11,813 bases of DNA from Chloroflexota bacterium (GTDB lineage Bacteria; Chloroflexota; Dehalococcoidia; Lucifugimonadales; Australimonadaceae), in the NCBI GenBank assembly GCA_027625205.1, contig JAQBVZ010000006.1, positions 1 to 11,813 on the forward strand, written 5' to 3'. The translations under genes and the position numbers were made by a program. Below are positions 1-6,676 of the stretch, piece by piece (the first letter of the stretch is position 1; the number at the start of each line of letters is the position of its first letter). The notes beneath the pieces were generated by a model. That model was not told the origin of the DNA. It saw nothing but the letters and a program-made list of their open reading frames with translations, and ran no database searches.

Positions 1-52
1 GGCCGGGTATGGCAATATCGACGAGGGTTTTGGTTTGAGCGTGGGCTTGCAC
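1..52 (-). CDS. Possible 5' end of an unidentified gene running off the left edge
   Basis: Reading leftwards from a GTG at 52-50, the frame stays open to the window edge and gives VQAHAQTKTLVDIAIPG. A GGAGG Shine-Dalgarno core lies at 61-57, four bases before the GTG, and a promoter-like element lies at 110-82. An alternative ATG at 63-61 opens another frame that is also stop-free to the edge, but its translation (rich in Lys, Pro and Ser) looks less like a protein and it would leave no room for the ribosome site. Only about 17 codons are visible, so no family can be assigned. The gene would be co-oriented with tkt and lie downstream of it, with its own promoter. Confidence 0.35.
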   Translation of the reverse strand, partial: MQAHAQTKTLVDIAIPG

Positions 53-81
53 AAGGCCTCCATCTGTATATAGTCGTGGCG

Positions 82-110
82 AGTCTAGCAAAGGCCCTAG
101 CTAGGGTCAA
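82..110 (-). promoter_or_regulatory. Candidate sigma70-type promoter overlapped by a 12-bp palindrome
   Basis: On the minus strand TTGACC (110-105) is followed after exactly 17 bases by TAGACT (87-82), giving reasonable -35 and -10 boxes for transcription leftwards. Start of transcription would fall near 75, leaving a leader of about 23 bases before the GTG at 52. The perfect palindrome CCCTAGCTAGGG at 95-106 lies inside the spacer and overlaps the -35 box, where a repressor could act. This is inferred from sequence only. Confidence 0.4.
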
Positions 111-165
111 CGTAGCTGGCGACCGGTTTTTCAGGCTTGGTTAAGAATGCTTACTGGACTGCATC

Positions 166-2175
166 TTATTTACGGTGCAGAACGCGCTTGGCTTCCTCTG
201 CCACGCGGTCAGGCGTCAGCCCAAAGTGCTTATAAACGTCCGGGCCTTTTCCTGATGCGCCAAAGCCACTGAGCCCCACGGCGGTCCCAAGAGCGCCAAC
301 GTATCGTTCCCAACCCATGGTGACGCCAGCTTCCACGGATACGCGGGCTGTGACTCCGGGCGGCAGCACTTGGTTACGGTATTCTGCCGACTGCGCCTCG
401 AAGAGTTCCCACGAGGGCAGCGAGACCACTCTGGCTGAGATGCCGGACTCCTGGAGTAGCTTACCGGCGTCCAAGGCTATGTGGAGTTCAGACCCCGTGC
501 CAATAAGGATGACCTCAGCTTGGGGGGACGCCTCCCAGACCACGTACCCGCCGCGTTGAACCCCGTCAGCGGATGCCAGGGCGTTACGGTCCAGCACCGG
601 CAAGTTCTGCCGTGAAAGGGCAAGCACCGTGGGGCCGTCACGCCGTTCCAAAGCTGCTTTCCAGGCCTCGGCGGTCTCCGTGGCGTCGGCTGGGCGTATC
701 ACTGCCAGGTTGGGCACCGCCCTGAGGGCTGCTAGCTGCTCAATGGGTTGGTGCGTGGGGCCGTCCTCTCCCACGCCAATGGAATCATGAGTGAAAATGA
801 ACACCACTCGTAGCCCCATAAGGGCAGCGAGCCGAATTGGTGGACGCATATAGTCGGAAAAGATGAGGAACGTGGCCGTGTAGGGGATGGGCCCGCCGTG
901 AGCCGCCATCCCGTTGGCTATGGACCCCATGGCATGCTCACGGATGCCAAAGTGCATGTTGTGGTCAATCTCATCTTCAAAGCCAAAGTCCCCGTGCGTG
1001 GTGAGGAGCGTCTTGTTGGAAGGGGCCAGGTCTGCAGAGCCGCCTGTGAGGACGTGGACGGTGATGGCTATGGCGTTCATCACCGTATTGCCTGCATCCC
1101 TGGTGGAAACCGGCTTCTCCGCACCATCAAACAGGCCCTTGAGCACAGAGTCCCAGCCAGCGGGCAAGTCACCGCTCAGGTCCATGTCCAGTTGCTTCGC
1201 TTCAGCGGGGTGGGCTTCACGATACGTGTCTAGCAATATCTTCCACTGCTGCTGCTGTTCACGGCCACGGTCTACTGCTTGCCGGAAGTGGCCAAGAGCG
1301 TCATCAGGTAGCGTGAACGGCTCTTCATAGGGCCAGCCCAACTCCTGCTTGGTGAGCTTAACCGCTTCCTCACCCAGCGGCTCACCGGGGACTGCGCCGG
1401 TCCCTGCTTTGGGGCTGCCGTAGCCGATAACGGTCTTGGCCATGATGAGACTGGGCCTGTCAGTATCAGCCTGGGCTTCACGAATTGCCTTGTCCACGGC
1501 CTCAAGGTCAAAGCCGTCAATGGGCCCTATCACCTGCCAGCCGTAAGCGTCGAACCGTTTGCCCACGTCCTCGGTGAACGCGATACTGGTGTCGCCTTCA
1601 ATCGAGATGTTGTTGTCGTCATAGAGGTAGATGAGCTTGCCGAGCTTCAGCGTGCCTGCCAACGATGCGGCCTCAGACGTGACACCTTCTTCCATGTCTC
1701 CGTCTGAGACGATAGCGTACGTGCGGTGGTCGATAATCTCGTGGCCGGGGCGGTTGTAATGCTGCGCTAGCCAGCGCTCAGCTATGGCCATGCCCACGGC
1801 ATTGGCAAACCCCTGGCCCAGAGGCCCAGTGGTGGTCTCGATTCCGGGGACAAGGCCGTATTCAGGGTGGCCAGCGGTCATACTTCCCAATTGCCTGAAG
1901 CGTTGTATCTGCTCCAGGGGAAGGTCATACCCAGTTAGGTGAAGGAGTCCATAGAGGAGCATGGAGGCGTGCCCAGCGGAGAGGACAAACCTGTCCCTGT
2001 TTGGCCACGTAGGGTCTTGCGGGCTGTGCCGTAGATGGCGGTCCCATAGGACGTAGGCCATAGGCGCCATGCCAAGGGGCGCTCCCGGGTGCCCTGAATG
2101 GGCGTTTTCCACAGCGTCCACTGCCAGAAAACGGAGCGTATTGATACAGAGCGCGTCGGTTTTGGCTTCAGGCAT
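166..2175 (-). CDS. tkt: Transketolase
   Basis: Thiamine-diphosphate (ThDP) enzyme of the cytosol that moves two-carbon ketol units between sugar phosphates in the non-oxidative pentose phosphate pathway (or the Calvin cycle, if present). The 669 residues are a full-length family member. The N-terminal ThDP domain shows SGHPGAP (His29), SAGHA (His69), AGHPEY (His103), the metal site VSDGDMEEG (about 156-164) and DDNNISIEG (Asn188, Ile190). The central pyrimidine-binding domain has [10 protein letters not shown] (Asp382), GIREHAM (Glu413, the catalytic glutamate) and the signature GEDGPTHQP (His475). The C-terminal domain starts near 540. One oddity is that the loop corresponding to E. coli THDSHGAPLG reads [10 protein letters not shown], so the usual His261 equivalent is Pro263. 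The ATG at 2175 is supported by AGGAG at 2188-2184. No clear promoter was seen upstream. It is separated from the next upstream gene by a terminator, so it is probably transcribed on its own. Confidence 0.97.
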   Translation of the reverse strand: MPEAKTDALCINTLRFLAVDAVENAHSGHPGAPLGMAPMAYVLWDRHLRHSPQDPTWPNRDRFVLSAGHASMLLYGLLHLTGYDLPLEQIQRFRQLGSMTAGHPEYGLVPGIETTTGPLGQGFANAVGMAIAERWLAQHYNRPGHEIIDHRTYAIVSDGDMEEGVTSEAASLAGTLKLGKLIYLYDDNNISIEGDTSIAFTEDVGKRFDAYGWQVIGPIDGFDLEAVDKAIREAQADTDRPSLIMAKTVIGYGSPKAGTGAVPGEPLGEEAVKLTKQELGWPYEEPFTLPDDALGHFRQAVDRGREQQQQWKILLDTYREAHPAEAKQLDMDLSGDLPAGWDSVLKGLFDGAEKPVSTRDAGNTVMNAIAITVHVLTGGSADLAPSNKTLLTTHGDFGFEDEIDHNMHFGIREHAMGSIANGMAAHGGPIPYTATFLIFSDYMRPPIRLAALMGLRVVFIFTHDSIGVGEDGPTHQPIEQLAALRAVPNLAVIRPADATETAEAWKAALERRDGPTVLALSRQNLPVLDRNALASADGVQRGGYVVWEASPQAEVILIGTGSELHIALDAGKLLQESGISARVVSLPSWELFEAQSAEYRNQVLPPGVTARVSVEAGVTMGWERYVGALGTAVGLSGFGASGKGPDVYKHFGLTPDRVAEEAKRVLHRK

Positions 2176-2298
2176 TGGCTGATCTCCTAGGGGTGCTCTA
2201 CAAAGGGGCTGGGCAGGGTTAAGGATAGCATTACTTCAAGCGAGGTTGAGCTTTGATGCGGGTGATATTTTGGATGCTAGTGGCGTTGACTTGGATTC

Positions 2299-2339
2299 CC
2301 ACAAAAGAAATAGCCTCCGGACGTTCATCCGGAGGCTAT
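2299..2339 (-). terminator. Rho-independent terminator of the exported-protein operon
   Basis: A perfect 12-bp stem (arms 2310-2321 and 2328-2339, core GCCTCCGGA) closes a six-base loop at 2322-2327. On the minus strand the stem is followed at once by TTTCTTTTGT, the U-rich tract of an intrinsic terminator. On the plus strand the sequence after the stem is not T-rich. It therefore ends leftward transcription from the gene that stops at 2375 and insulates tkt from it. Confidence 0.88.
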
Positions 2340-2374
2340 GACAGAACAGACGAGTGATACTAGAGGTCTAGAGC

Positions 2375-5182
2375 TTAGCTGACGCTCCTCACCGCGGTAG
2401 TGGGAGTGGGAGTGGGCGTTGGCGTCTCTTTTGTTCGGTCGTCCGTGGTGCTACCGCCCGCTGTGGTGTTTTCACTGGTGCTGTCGCCGGGAGTGCCGTT
2501 AGTCCCTTCTGCTGCGCGCTTCTCCGCCTCCGCGCGCGCCTCTGCCCGTCGGTTCAACTGCTCTTCAAGAAGCTCAGCTGCTCGCTTTTCACCGTCACTT
2601 TGCCGTTGCGTAGTACGCTGTTCAGCTTCTTCGCGCACGCGCTCTTGTCGCTTCTTGACCTGCTGTTCCCGCTCTTCAACGGCGCGTTTTTGGGCTTCCT
2701 CCGCCTTAACCTTGCGTTCTTCTGCGGCGTCAGTGCCACGTTCTTGTCGTTCCTTGGCCTGGCGCTGGTCCTCTTCTGACGGCAGATGGAAATTCCGCAA
2801 TGCGCGGAGGATGCTCCGTCGTAGTTCCTGTAGCTTGGCCCTGACCTGTGCCGGGTCAGCGCCGTCCTCCAGCGCCTTCTGGATGCGCTCTTCAAGAGGC
2901 GTTAACAGCGCCGCCACAATCTGGTCCAGAGGAACGTTTAGCCGTTCAGCAATGGCCGCGACGGTCAAGCCTTCCGCCAGGGGCTTCTTTAGCTCTTCAG
3001 GGGTAATCCCCAGAACCCTGGCCACTATCTCTATGTCAAAGGGGACAAGTTGAGAGGCGCGGACCTCACGGACCTGCGCTGTCGCAGGCCTTGCCTCCGC
3101 CTCCACGCGGCCCCGGTTAGTGCCGCTGAGATCTGCCGTTAGCCTGCGCTTCAGGCTGGCCAGGATGGACTGCACCTTCTCCTCGGACACATCCGGAGAG
3201 GCTGCGTCTGCTCGTAGTCGCTGCTCTACCAGGCCCAGCAACTTGGCCACAAGGTCCTCAACACTTAGGCCACGCTCCCTGAGCAATCCCGCGACGCCCT
3301 CACGCTCTGTCATCCACTTGCGCAGACCGGCAGGTGTGACATCCAAGACGTCCGCTATCTCCTCAAAGGTCAGATGGACGCCGGAGTAGGGCCTGTTCTG
3401 GCCTGGGGGTGTCGTGGGACGGACGGGTCGGTCTTCATCCGTGGCCTGTACGTGAAACTCCCTCAAACGGTCAATGAAGTTGCTCCTAGACTGTTCCAGC
3501 AGCTTGGCGGCTTCTTCCGCCGTGAGGCGGCCAGACGCCACAGTCTCAGCCAGTTTGGACCGTAGGTCCTCCAGGAGCTCATCCGTAATAGCTTCGATGG
3601 AACGGTTGCGAGCCTCGGCAATCTCGGCAATGGTGACGCCGGTGGCCAAGAGCTCCCGCAGTTCATCCAAGCTTTCAATGTCTAGTGCGTTTGCCAGCAC
3701 CCGAAGATCAAACGGAATCTTGATATCGGACGGTCGGATGGTCCTGCCTTGTCCGCTGTTGTCTTCATCCCTGTCTGACTGCTTGCGGGACTCTACAATC
3801 AGGTCCCTGAGCTTTTTGTTCATAGCCGCCAAGAAACGTTCCGCGTCCGCGGCGTCAATTGCGCCGTCCGCAATCAATGCTTCGGCGCGTCGCTTTGCAA
3901 GGGCTTCAAATTCTTCCAGCAGCTCTTCTTTGGAGATGCCCTGGCTCTCCGCGACTTCCAGGACACTTGCACCGTCACGCACCAGTGCAAAGAACGTCTC
4001 AGGCTCCATGCCCAGGATGGCGGCGATGTCTTCTGCTGAGAACGGGATATCAATGTGGGGCCGAGCCGTGGTAAAGAGCTCTCGAATCCGCTCTGCCATG
4101 TCTTCGCGGACCTCGGTGAACACCTGACGCGCTATGTCAGCCTCAATGGAGCCGGACTCCACAAGCTGCTCAAGCCGATCCCTCACCCTGTTTGCGACAC
4201 CGTCATACAACTGCACTGGCGTAAACCCAAGGGCAGTCACAATGTCTGCAAGGGGGGTGCCGTCTTTGAGACGGGTAATAAGTTCGTCTTCAGTGATGCC
4301 TAAAACGACAGCCACGTCAGCCAGAGACGGCGCGACAGCCTTGGGCAGCCGCCGGGCGTTGATGCGGTCAACGTTGCGCTCTTCTTGCTCTGCCTCACCC
4401 GCAATCCGGATGGCCGTTTCAAAGGCGCGGTTAGCGGCCTGGTTGGCCTGCTCTACCTGTTCCAAGGCTATGGCCAAGCCTTTACGGGCTTCCTCAGGTA
4501 GCCGGTCAGAGGCCTCACTGAGGAGCTTGACCTGCCGGGCACTGTTGTCTTGCAACAGCCGCTGTGCGCGGGTTACCTGCTTGATGCGTTGCTCTTGGCT
4601 GGAGGAGCCTTCACCCAGTTCATCCAGATGGTCGTTCAGGCGTGCCAGAGTCACCGATATGGGCTGTACGGATTTGACGTTAAGCACGTCACCATCCAGC
4701 CGTCCAATAACCGTAACCACCGTGCCTGCTTCAGGAGCCTCAGCATCCAAACCAAAGCTGATAAGTATGCTCCTGCCGTCCTCTGTTACAAGGAGCGTGC
4801 CTTGGTTGGGGTCATTGGTAACAATGCCCGTAACGTGGACCACTCGCTGGCTCTTAGCAGGGTCTCGCTTCGTCACCACCATGATGGTCTGGGCAACGCC
4901 GGACTCCACCAGGGCGGCTATCTTGTCACCTACTTCAATGGTAGGCGCCTCTCCAGCGGCATCAGAGGAGCGGTAAACGGTCTCTTCATTGATAGGGAAC
5001 GTAACATTGCCGTTCTTGGTCGCCACTTCCAGGAAGGCGTCGGTTACGACAGTGACGTCTCCGAACACAGCCGTGGGCCGCGGGTCTGCTTGGGATTGAG
5101 TCGCAGCCATGACCGGGATGGCCGCCACAAAGAGCGATACCATAGCCAGCAGCACTGCGATAAGTTTAGAACGGTGTATCAT
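2375..5182 (-). CDS. Exported protein with DUF5666-like beta domain, five helical repeats and charged coiled-coil tail
   Basis: The 935-residue protein has no assigned function. Visible architecture: Sec signal peptide 1-26 (basic start, hydrophobic core, likely cleavage after VMA). A beta-rich region at about 37-175 has two similar halves resembling DUF5666. A helical stretch at about 178-275 is somewhat like DUF5667. Five degenerate helical repeats follow at about 286-370, 380-464, 490-577, 603-684 and 714-799. Each has a pattern close to A-x-x-L-G-I-x-x-E-E-L, then L-x-x-G-x-x-x-x-x-I-A, then R-x-x-x-x-V-x-x-G, then a basic amphipathic helix. A Lys/Arg/Glu/Gln-rich segment at about 802-890 should form a coiled coil or single alpha-helix. 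A Ser/Thr/Gly tail with (TP)4 ends the protein. There is no C-terminal membrane anchor or sorting signal. The start is fixed by AGGAG at 5192-5188, five bases before ATG. The gene lies 71 bases after the lipoprotein gene and ends at a terminator. A structural or scaffolding role in the cell envelope is an inference. Confidence 0.9.
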   Translation of the reverse strand: MIHRSKLIAVLLAMVSLFVAAIPVMAATQSQADPRPTAVFGDVTVVTDAFLEVATKNGNVTFPINEETVYRSSDAAGEAPTIEVGDKIAALVESGVAQTIMVVTKRDPAKSQRVVHVTGIVTNDPNQGTLLVTEDGRSILISFGLDAEAPEAGTVVTVIGRLDGDVLNVKSVQPISVTLARLNDHLDELGEGSSSQEQRIKQVTRAQRLLQDNSARQVKLLSEASDRLPEEARKGLAIALEQVEQANQAANRAFETAIRIAGEAEQEERNVDRINARRLPKAVAPSLADVAVVLGITEDELITRLKDGTPLADIVTALGFTPVQLYDGVANRVRDRLEQLVESGSIEADIARQVFTEVREDMAERIRELFTTARPHIDIPFSAEDIAAILGMEPETFFALVRDGASVLEVAESQGISKEELLEEFEALAKRRAEALIADGAIDAADAERFLAAMNKKLRDLIVESRKQSDRDEDNSGQGRTIRPSDIKIPFDLRVLANALDIESLDELRELLATGVTIAEIAEARNRSIEAITDELLEDLRSKLAETVASGRLTAEEAAKLLEQSRSNFIDRLREFHVQATDEDRPVRPTTPPGQNRPYSGVHLTFEEIADVLDVTPAGLRKWMTEREGVAGLLRERGLSVEDLVAKLLGLVEQRLRADAASPDVSEEKVQSILASLKRRLTADLSGTNRGRVEAEARPATAQVREVRASQLVPFDIEIVARVLGITPEELKKPLAEGLTVAAIAERLNVPLDQIVAALLTPLEERIQKALEDGADPAQVRAKLQELRRSILRALRNFHLPSEEDQRQAKERQERGTDAAEERKVKAEEAQKRAVEEREQQVKKRQERVREEAEQRTTQRQSDGEKRAAELLEEQLNRRAEARAEAEKRAAEGTNGTPGDSTSENTTAGGSTTDDRTKETPTPTPTPTTAVRSVS
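2396..2428 (-). repeat. Low-complexity Thr-Pro codon repeat
   Basis: Simple repeat of ACNCCN-type units (plus strand GGGAGT/GGGCGT) encoding TPTPTPTPTT at residues 919-929 of the exported repeat protein. Such tracts can vary in length by slippage. The same composition creates a spurious GVGVGVGV reading on the other strand. Confidence 0.8.
2786..4327 (-). repeat. Five tandem protein-level repeats (about 85 residues each)
   Basis: Approximate unit positions: 4327-4073, 4045-3791, 3715-3452, 3376-3131 and 3043-2786. Recurring anchors include VVLGITEDEL, AILGMEPETF, DVLDVTPAGL and RVLGITPEEL for helix one. For helix two they are GTPLADIVTALG, GASVLEVAESQG, GVTIAEIAEARN and GLTVAAIAERLN. The second and third units also share a late GAIDAADAE/GRLTAEEAA turn. 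Units three and five end in FH (REFH, RNFH). The spacing from one unit to the next is about 94-113 residues. The units have diverged enough that no DNA-level repeat is apparent. Confidence 0.75.
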
Positions 5183-5203
5183 CCTGTCTCCTCTCGTAGT
5201 CGG

Positions 5204-5215
5204 CCCATTAATGGG
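5204..5215. promoter_or_regulatory. 12-bp palindrome between lipoprotein and repeat-protein genes
   Basis: CCCATTAATGGG is a perfect palindrome in the 71-base gap between the two exported-protein genes, about 12 bases before the Shine-Dalgarno site of the downstream gene. It could be an operator for an internal promoter, or a small hairpin in the bicistronic message. No convincing -35/-10 pair was found beside it. Confidence 0.3.
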
Positions 5216-5253
5216 TTATTCAAGCAGTAGGCGCCGGATACGGGCCCTGCAAG

Positions 5254-5733
5254 TTATGGGATGTAGATCACGGCAAGGGTTTGGGACTCTTCGGCTCCAG
5301 TGAGGTCAGTGGCTGCTACCTCAATTACGTTGGGGCCAATGTCCAATGTCACATCTGCTTCAAAAGCGCCGTTTGCGGACACCGGTACAGAGATGCCGTT
5401 CACGCTGAGGACTGCATCTGGTGATGTTGTCCAGCTGACCAACACGGAATGGTTGCTGACCACGCTTTCATCGACGGGCGCCAGCACCTGGAGCGTTAGC
5501 TGCTCAATAGCAGTGGGCGTGGACTCCGGGGCTGAGGTTGCCGTTGCCGTTGGGTCGGGCGCGTCTGCCGTGGGCGTTGCCGTTGCCGTTGGCTCTGCCG
5601 CCGTTGGCGTTGATGTTGGGTCGGTACTGGTGCAAGCCGCAATCAGCATGAGCACAATGGATAAGCCCACTAGCGCTTTTGCCAACAGTCTTCGCTGGTC
5701 TTTGAGCGTGGTCAAGAAACGTGGTTCTGTCAT
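5254..5733 (-). CDS. Lipoprotein with Thr/Pro stalk and Ig-like (glucodextranase domain B-like) domain
   Basis: The 159-residue protein is predicted to be membrane-anchored outside the cell. A basic n-region (KDQRR, 11-15) leads into a hydrophobic helix and the lipobox LIAAC, with Cys34 as the lipidation site. Residues 35-75 are a low-complexity Thr/Pro/Ala stalk. Residues 78-159 form a compact beta-sandwich-like domain with the pattern VNG...V.V...G.F...V.L..G.N.IEV.A.D..G, typical of the glucodextranase domain B-like Ig folds often found at bacterial surfaces. No catalytic residues are evident, so binding or scaffolding is the likely role. The only upstream start is the ATG at 5733, preceded by AAGGA with a short spacing. 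It is the first gene of a probable two-gene operon with the repeat protein downstream. Confidence 0.85.
   Translation of the reverse strand: MTEPRFLTTLKDQRRLLAKALVGLSIVLMLIAACTSTDPTSTPTAAEPTATATPTADAPDPTATATSAPESTPTAIEQLTLQVLAPVDESVVSNHSVLVSWTTSPDAVLSVNGISVPVSANGAFEADVTLDIGPNVIEVAATDLTGAEESQTLAVIYIP
5512..5625 (-). repeat. Low-complexity Thr/Pro/Ala codon tract
   Basis: Repeated GCCGTT, GGCGTT and similar hexamer-like units (plus strand) encode the lipoprotein stalk. They also produce spurious Val/Gly/Ala-rich reading frames on the plus strand. Confidence 0.65.
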
Positions 5734-5768
5734 GAAGTCCTTCTCATTATGTAGGTAGTATCCGAACC

Positions 5769-5807
5769 ATTATGTCTATTGGACGCGACTCGCGCATCGT
5801 CCAATAG
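5769..5807 (-). promoter_or_regulatory. Inverted repeat abutting a possible leftward -10 box
   Basis: CTATTGGACG (5776-5785) and its exact reverse complement CGTCCAATAG (5798-5807) are separated by 12 bases, which include a further small palindrome (CGCGA-C-TCGCG at 5784-5794). Reading leftwards, the repeat ends two bases before CATAAT (5774-5769), a possible -10 box. Transcription would then start near 5762, giving a leader of about 29 bases before the lipoprotein ATG at 5733. No good -35 is present at 16-18 bases, because the inverted repeat occupies that space. This would fit a promoter controlled by a protein bound there, but that is inference. Confidence 0.4.
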
Positions 5808-5920
5808 GGTGATTCCGGTGGTCTGAAAGACGGAAACATAGATATGCTACGAGTGACTCGTGAGTGGCTCCAAGCTACATTGGGCACGCTGAAACCTTGA
5901 ACACCCTGGGGCGTTTTTGG

Positions 5921-5950
5921 TTGACGCTCCGTTTTGACCGAGCGTATTAT
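5921..5950 (+). promoter_or_regulatory. Sigma70-type promoter for the DUF151 nuclease gene
   Basis: TTGACG (5921-5926) and TATTAT (5945-5950) are separated by 18 bases. Transcription would start near 5957, giving a leader of about 28 bases that contains the Shine-Dalgarno site. The promoter overlaps the upstream TTG at 5934, which argues against translation starting there. Confidence 0.65.
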
Positions 5951-5984
5951 GGCCGCACGACGGTATTTCAAAGGGGGCGCGGTT

Positions 5985-6548
5985 ATGCTAGAGATGGTCA
6001 TAGACAGCATTCGCGTCAGCCTAATGAACTACCAGCGCGTGGTAATCCTCAAGCATCAGGAGTCTGAGCGGTACCTGCCCATCTGGATAGGCCCCTCTGA
6101 GGCGGATGCCATTGCGGTGAAGCTGCAGGACGTATCCGTTCCCCGGCCGCTTACTCATGATTTGCTTGGCTCCATCATAGGGACGCTTGGCGCCAGCATT
6201 GACCATATCGTGATATCAGACCTCTCCAATGACACCTTTTACGCAAAGCTGCTGTTGAACGCCAATGGCTCCATCACTGAAGTGGACTGCCGTCCCAGTG
6301 ACGCCATAGCCGTGGCGGTACGGGCCAATGTACCCATTTACGTCGAGGAGACGGTGCTGGAAAAGGCCGGCATTCTCATGGACAAAGAGACGGGCCAGGT
6401 GGTGCCTGGCACTGAGGGGAGCGGCGGCAATAGGGACAACGCACCCGTTGATAAGGCTGAAGTGGAACGGCTCTCCGCATTCGCTGATTTCATCAGCGGC
6501 CTGGACGGGTTGGAAGACTTGGGGCCTGGCAAGACTTCATCATTCTAA
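5985..6548 (+). CDS. Bifunctional nuclease (BFN) family protein, DUF151
   Basis: The 187-residue cytosolic protein belongs to the DUF151 family, whose plant founder has DNase and RNase activity. Its role in bacteria is poorly defined. Family hallmarks are the opening IDSIRVSLMNYQRVVILK (7-23), YLPIWIGPSEADAIAVKL (30-47), RPLTHDLL (54-61) and DCRPSDAIAVAVR (101-113). The C-terminal helix ERLSAFADFISGLDGLEDL (161-179) is the short acidic helix usual after this domain, joined by a Gly/Asn-rich linker at about 140-152. The frame could be extended upstream to a TTG at 5934. I chose ATG 5985 because homologues begin with M-x-E-M-x-I-D, because AAGGGGG lies at 5971-5977, and because the -10 box at 5945-5950 falls inside the longer version. 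It stands divergent from the lipoprotein operon and is probably monocistronic. Confidence 0.93.
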   Translation: MLEMVIDSIRVSLMNYQRVVILKHQESERYLPIWIGPSEADAIAVKLQDVSVPRPLTHDLLGSIIGTLGASIDHIVISDLSNDTFYAKLLLNANGSITEVDCRPSDAIAVAVRANVPIYVEETVLEKAGILMDKETGQVVPGTEGSGGNRDNAPVDKAEVERLSAFADFISGLDGLEDLGPGKTSSF

Positions 6549-6578
6549 TTGCGCTCTGGCAAGTAGAGATGCAGCCCT

Positions 6579-6597
6579 GGCCCCGCCGGGGCTTTTC
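6579..6597 (+). terminator. Short terminator-like hairpin after the DUF151 gene
   Basis: GCCCC (6580-6584) pairs with GGGGC (6588-6592) around a GCC loop and is followed by TTTTC. The stem is only 5 bp and the U-tract is short, so termination may be partial, with some read-through into the atp operon. Confidence 0.45.
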
Positions 6598-6625
6598 AGA
6601 CCACGGCCTGGCAGGGATGATTCAA

Positions 6626-6653
6626 TTGACCCTCTCAAATCGGTTGTGATAAG
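6626..6653 (+). promoter_or_regulatory. Candidate promoter of the atp operon
   Basis: TTGACC (6626-6631) is followed after 16 bases by GATAAG (6648-6653), preceded by TGT like a partial extended -10. A start near 6660 would leave a short leader with GAGG at 6667-6670 before the GTG at 6677. The -35 is good, the -10 mediocre. Confidence 0.4.
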
Positions 6654-6676
6654 CTTCACCAAGTCCGAGGCAGGCC

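Noticed and set aside
2176..2298. Promoter for tkt
   Set aside because: A TATCCT-like -10 on the minus strand near 2229-2224 has no acceptable -35 at 16-18 bases, so I could not support a specific call.
2299..2339. Bidirectional terminator or attachment site reading of the 12-bp hairpin
   Set aside because: The T-rich tract is present only in the leftward direction, no gene arrives from the left, and there is no flanking duplication or integrase.
2400..3053. Plus-strand frame starting with a GVGVGVGV tract
   Set aside because: It is produced by the Thr-Pro codon repeat and charged coiled-coil codons on the other strand. It has no independent support.
2786..4327. DNA-level tandem repeats or a CRISPR-like array within the large exported gene
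   Set aside because: The repetition is visible only in the protein. The DNA units are diverged and unevenly spaced, and there is no repeat-spacer pattern.
4134..5230. Long plus-strand open frames opposite the repeat protein (280 and 226 codons)
   Set aside because: They are Ser/Arg/Ala-rich shadows of the strongly patterned repeat-protein gene, with no start context or motifs.
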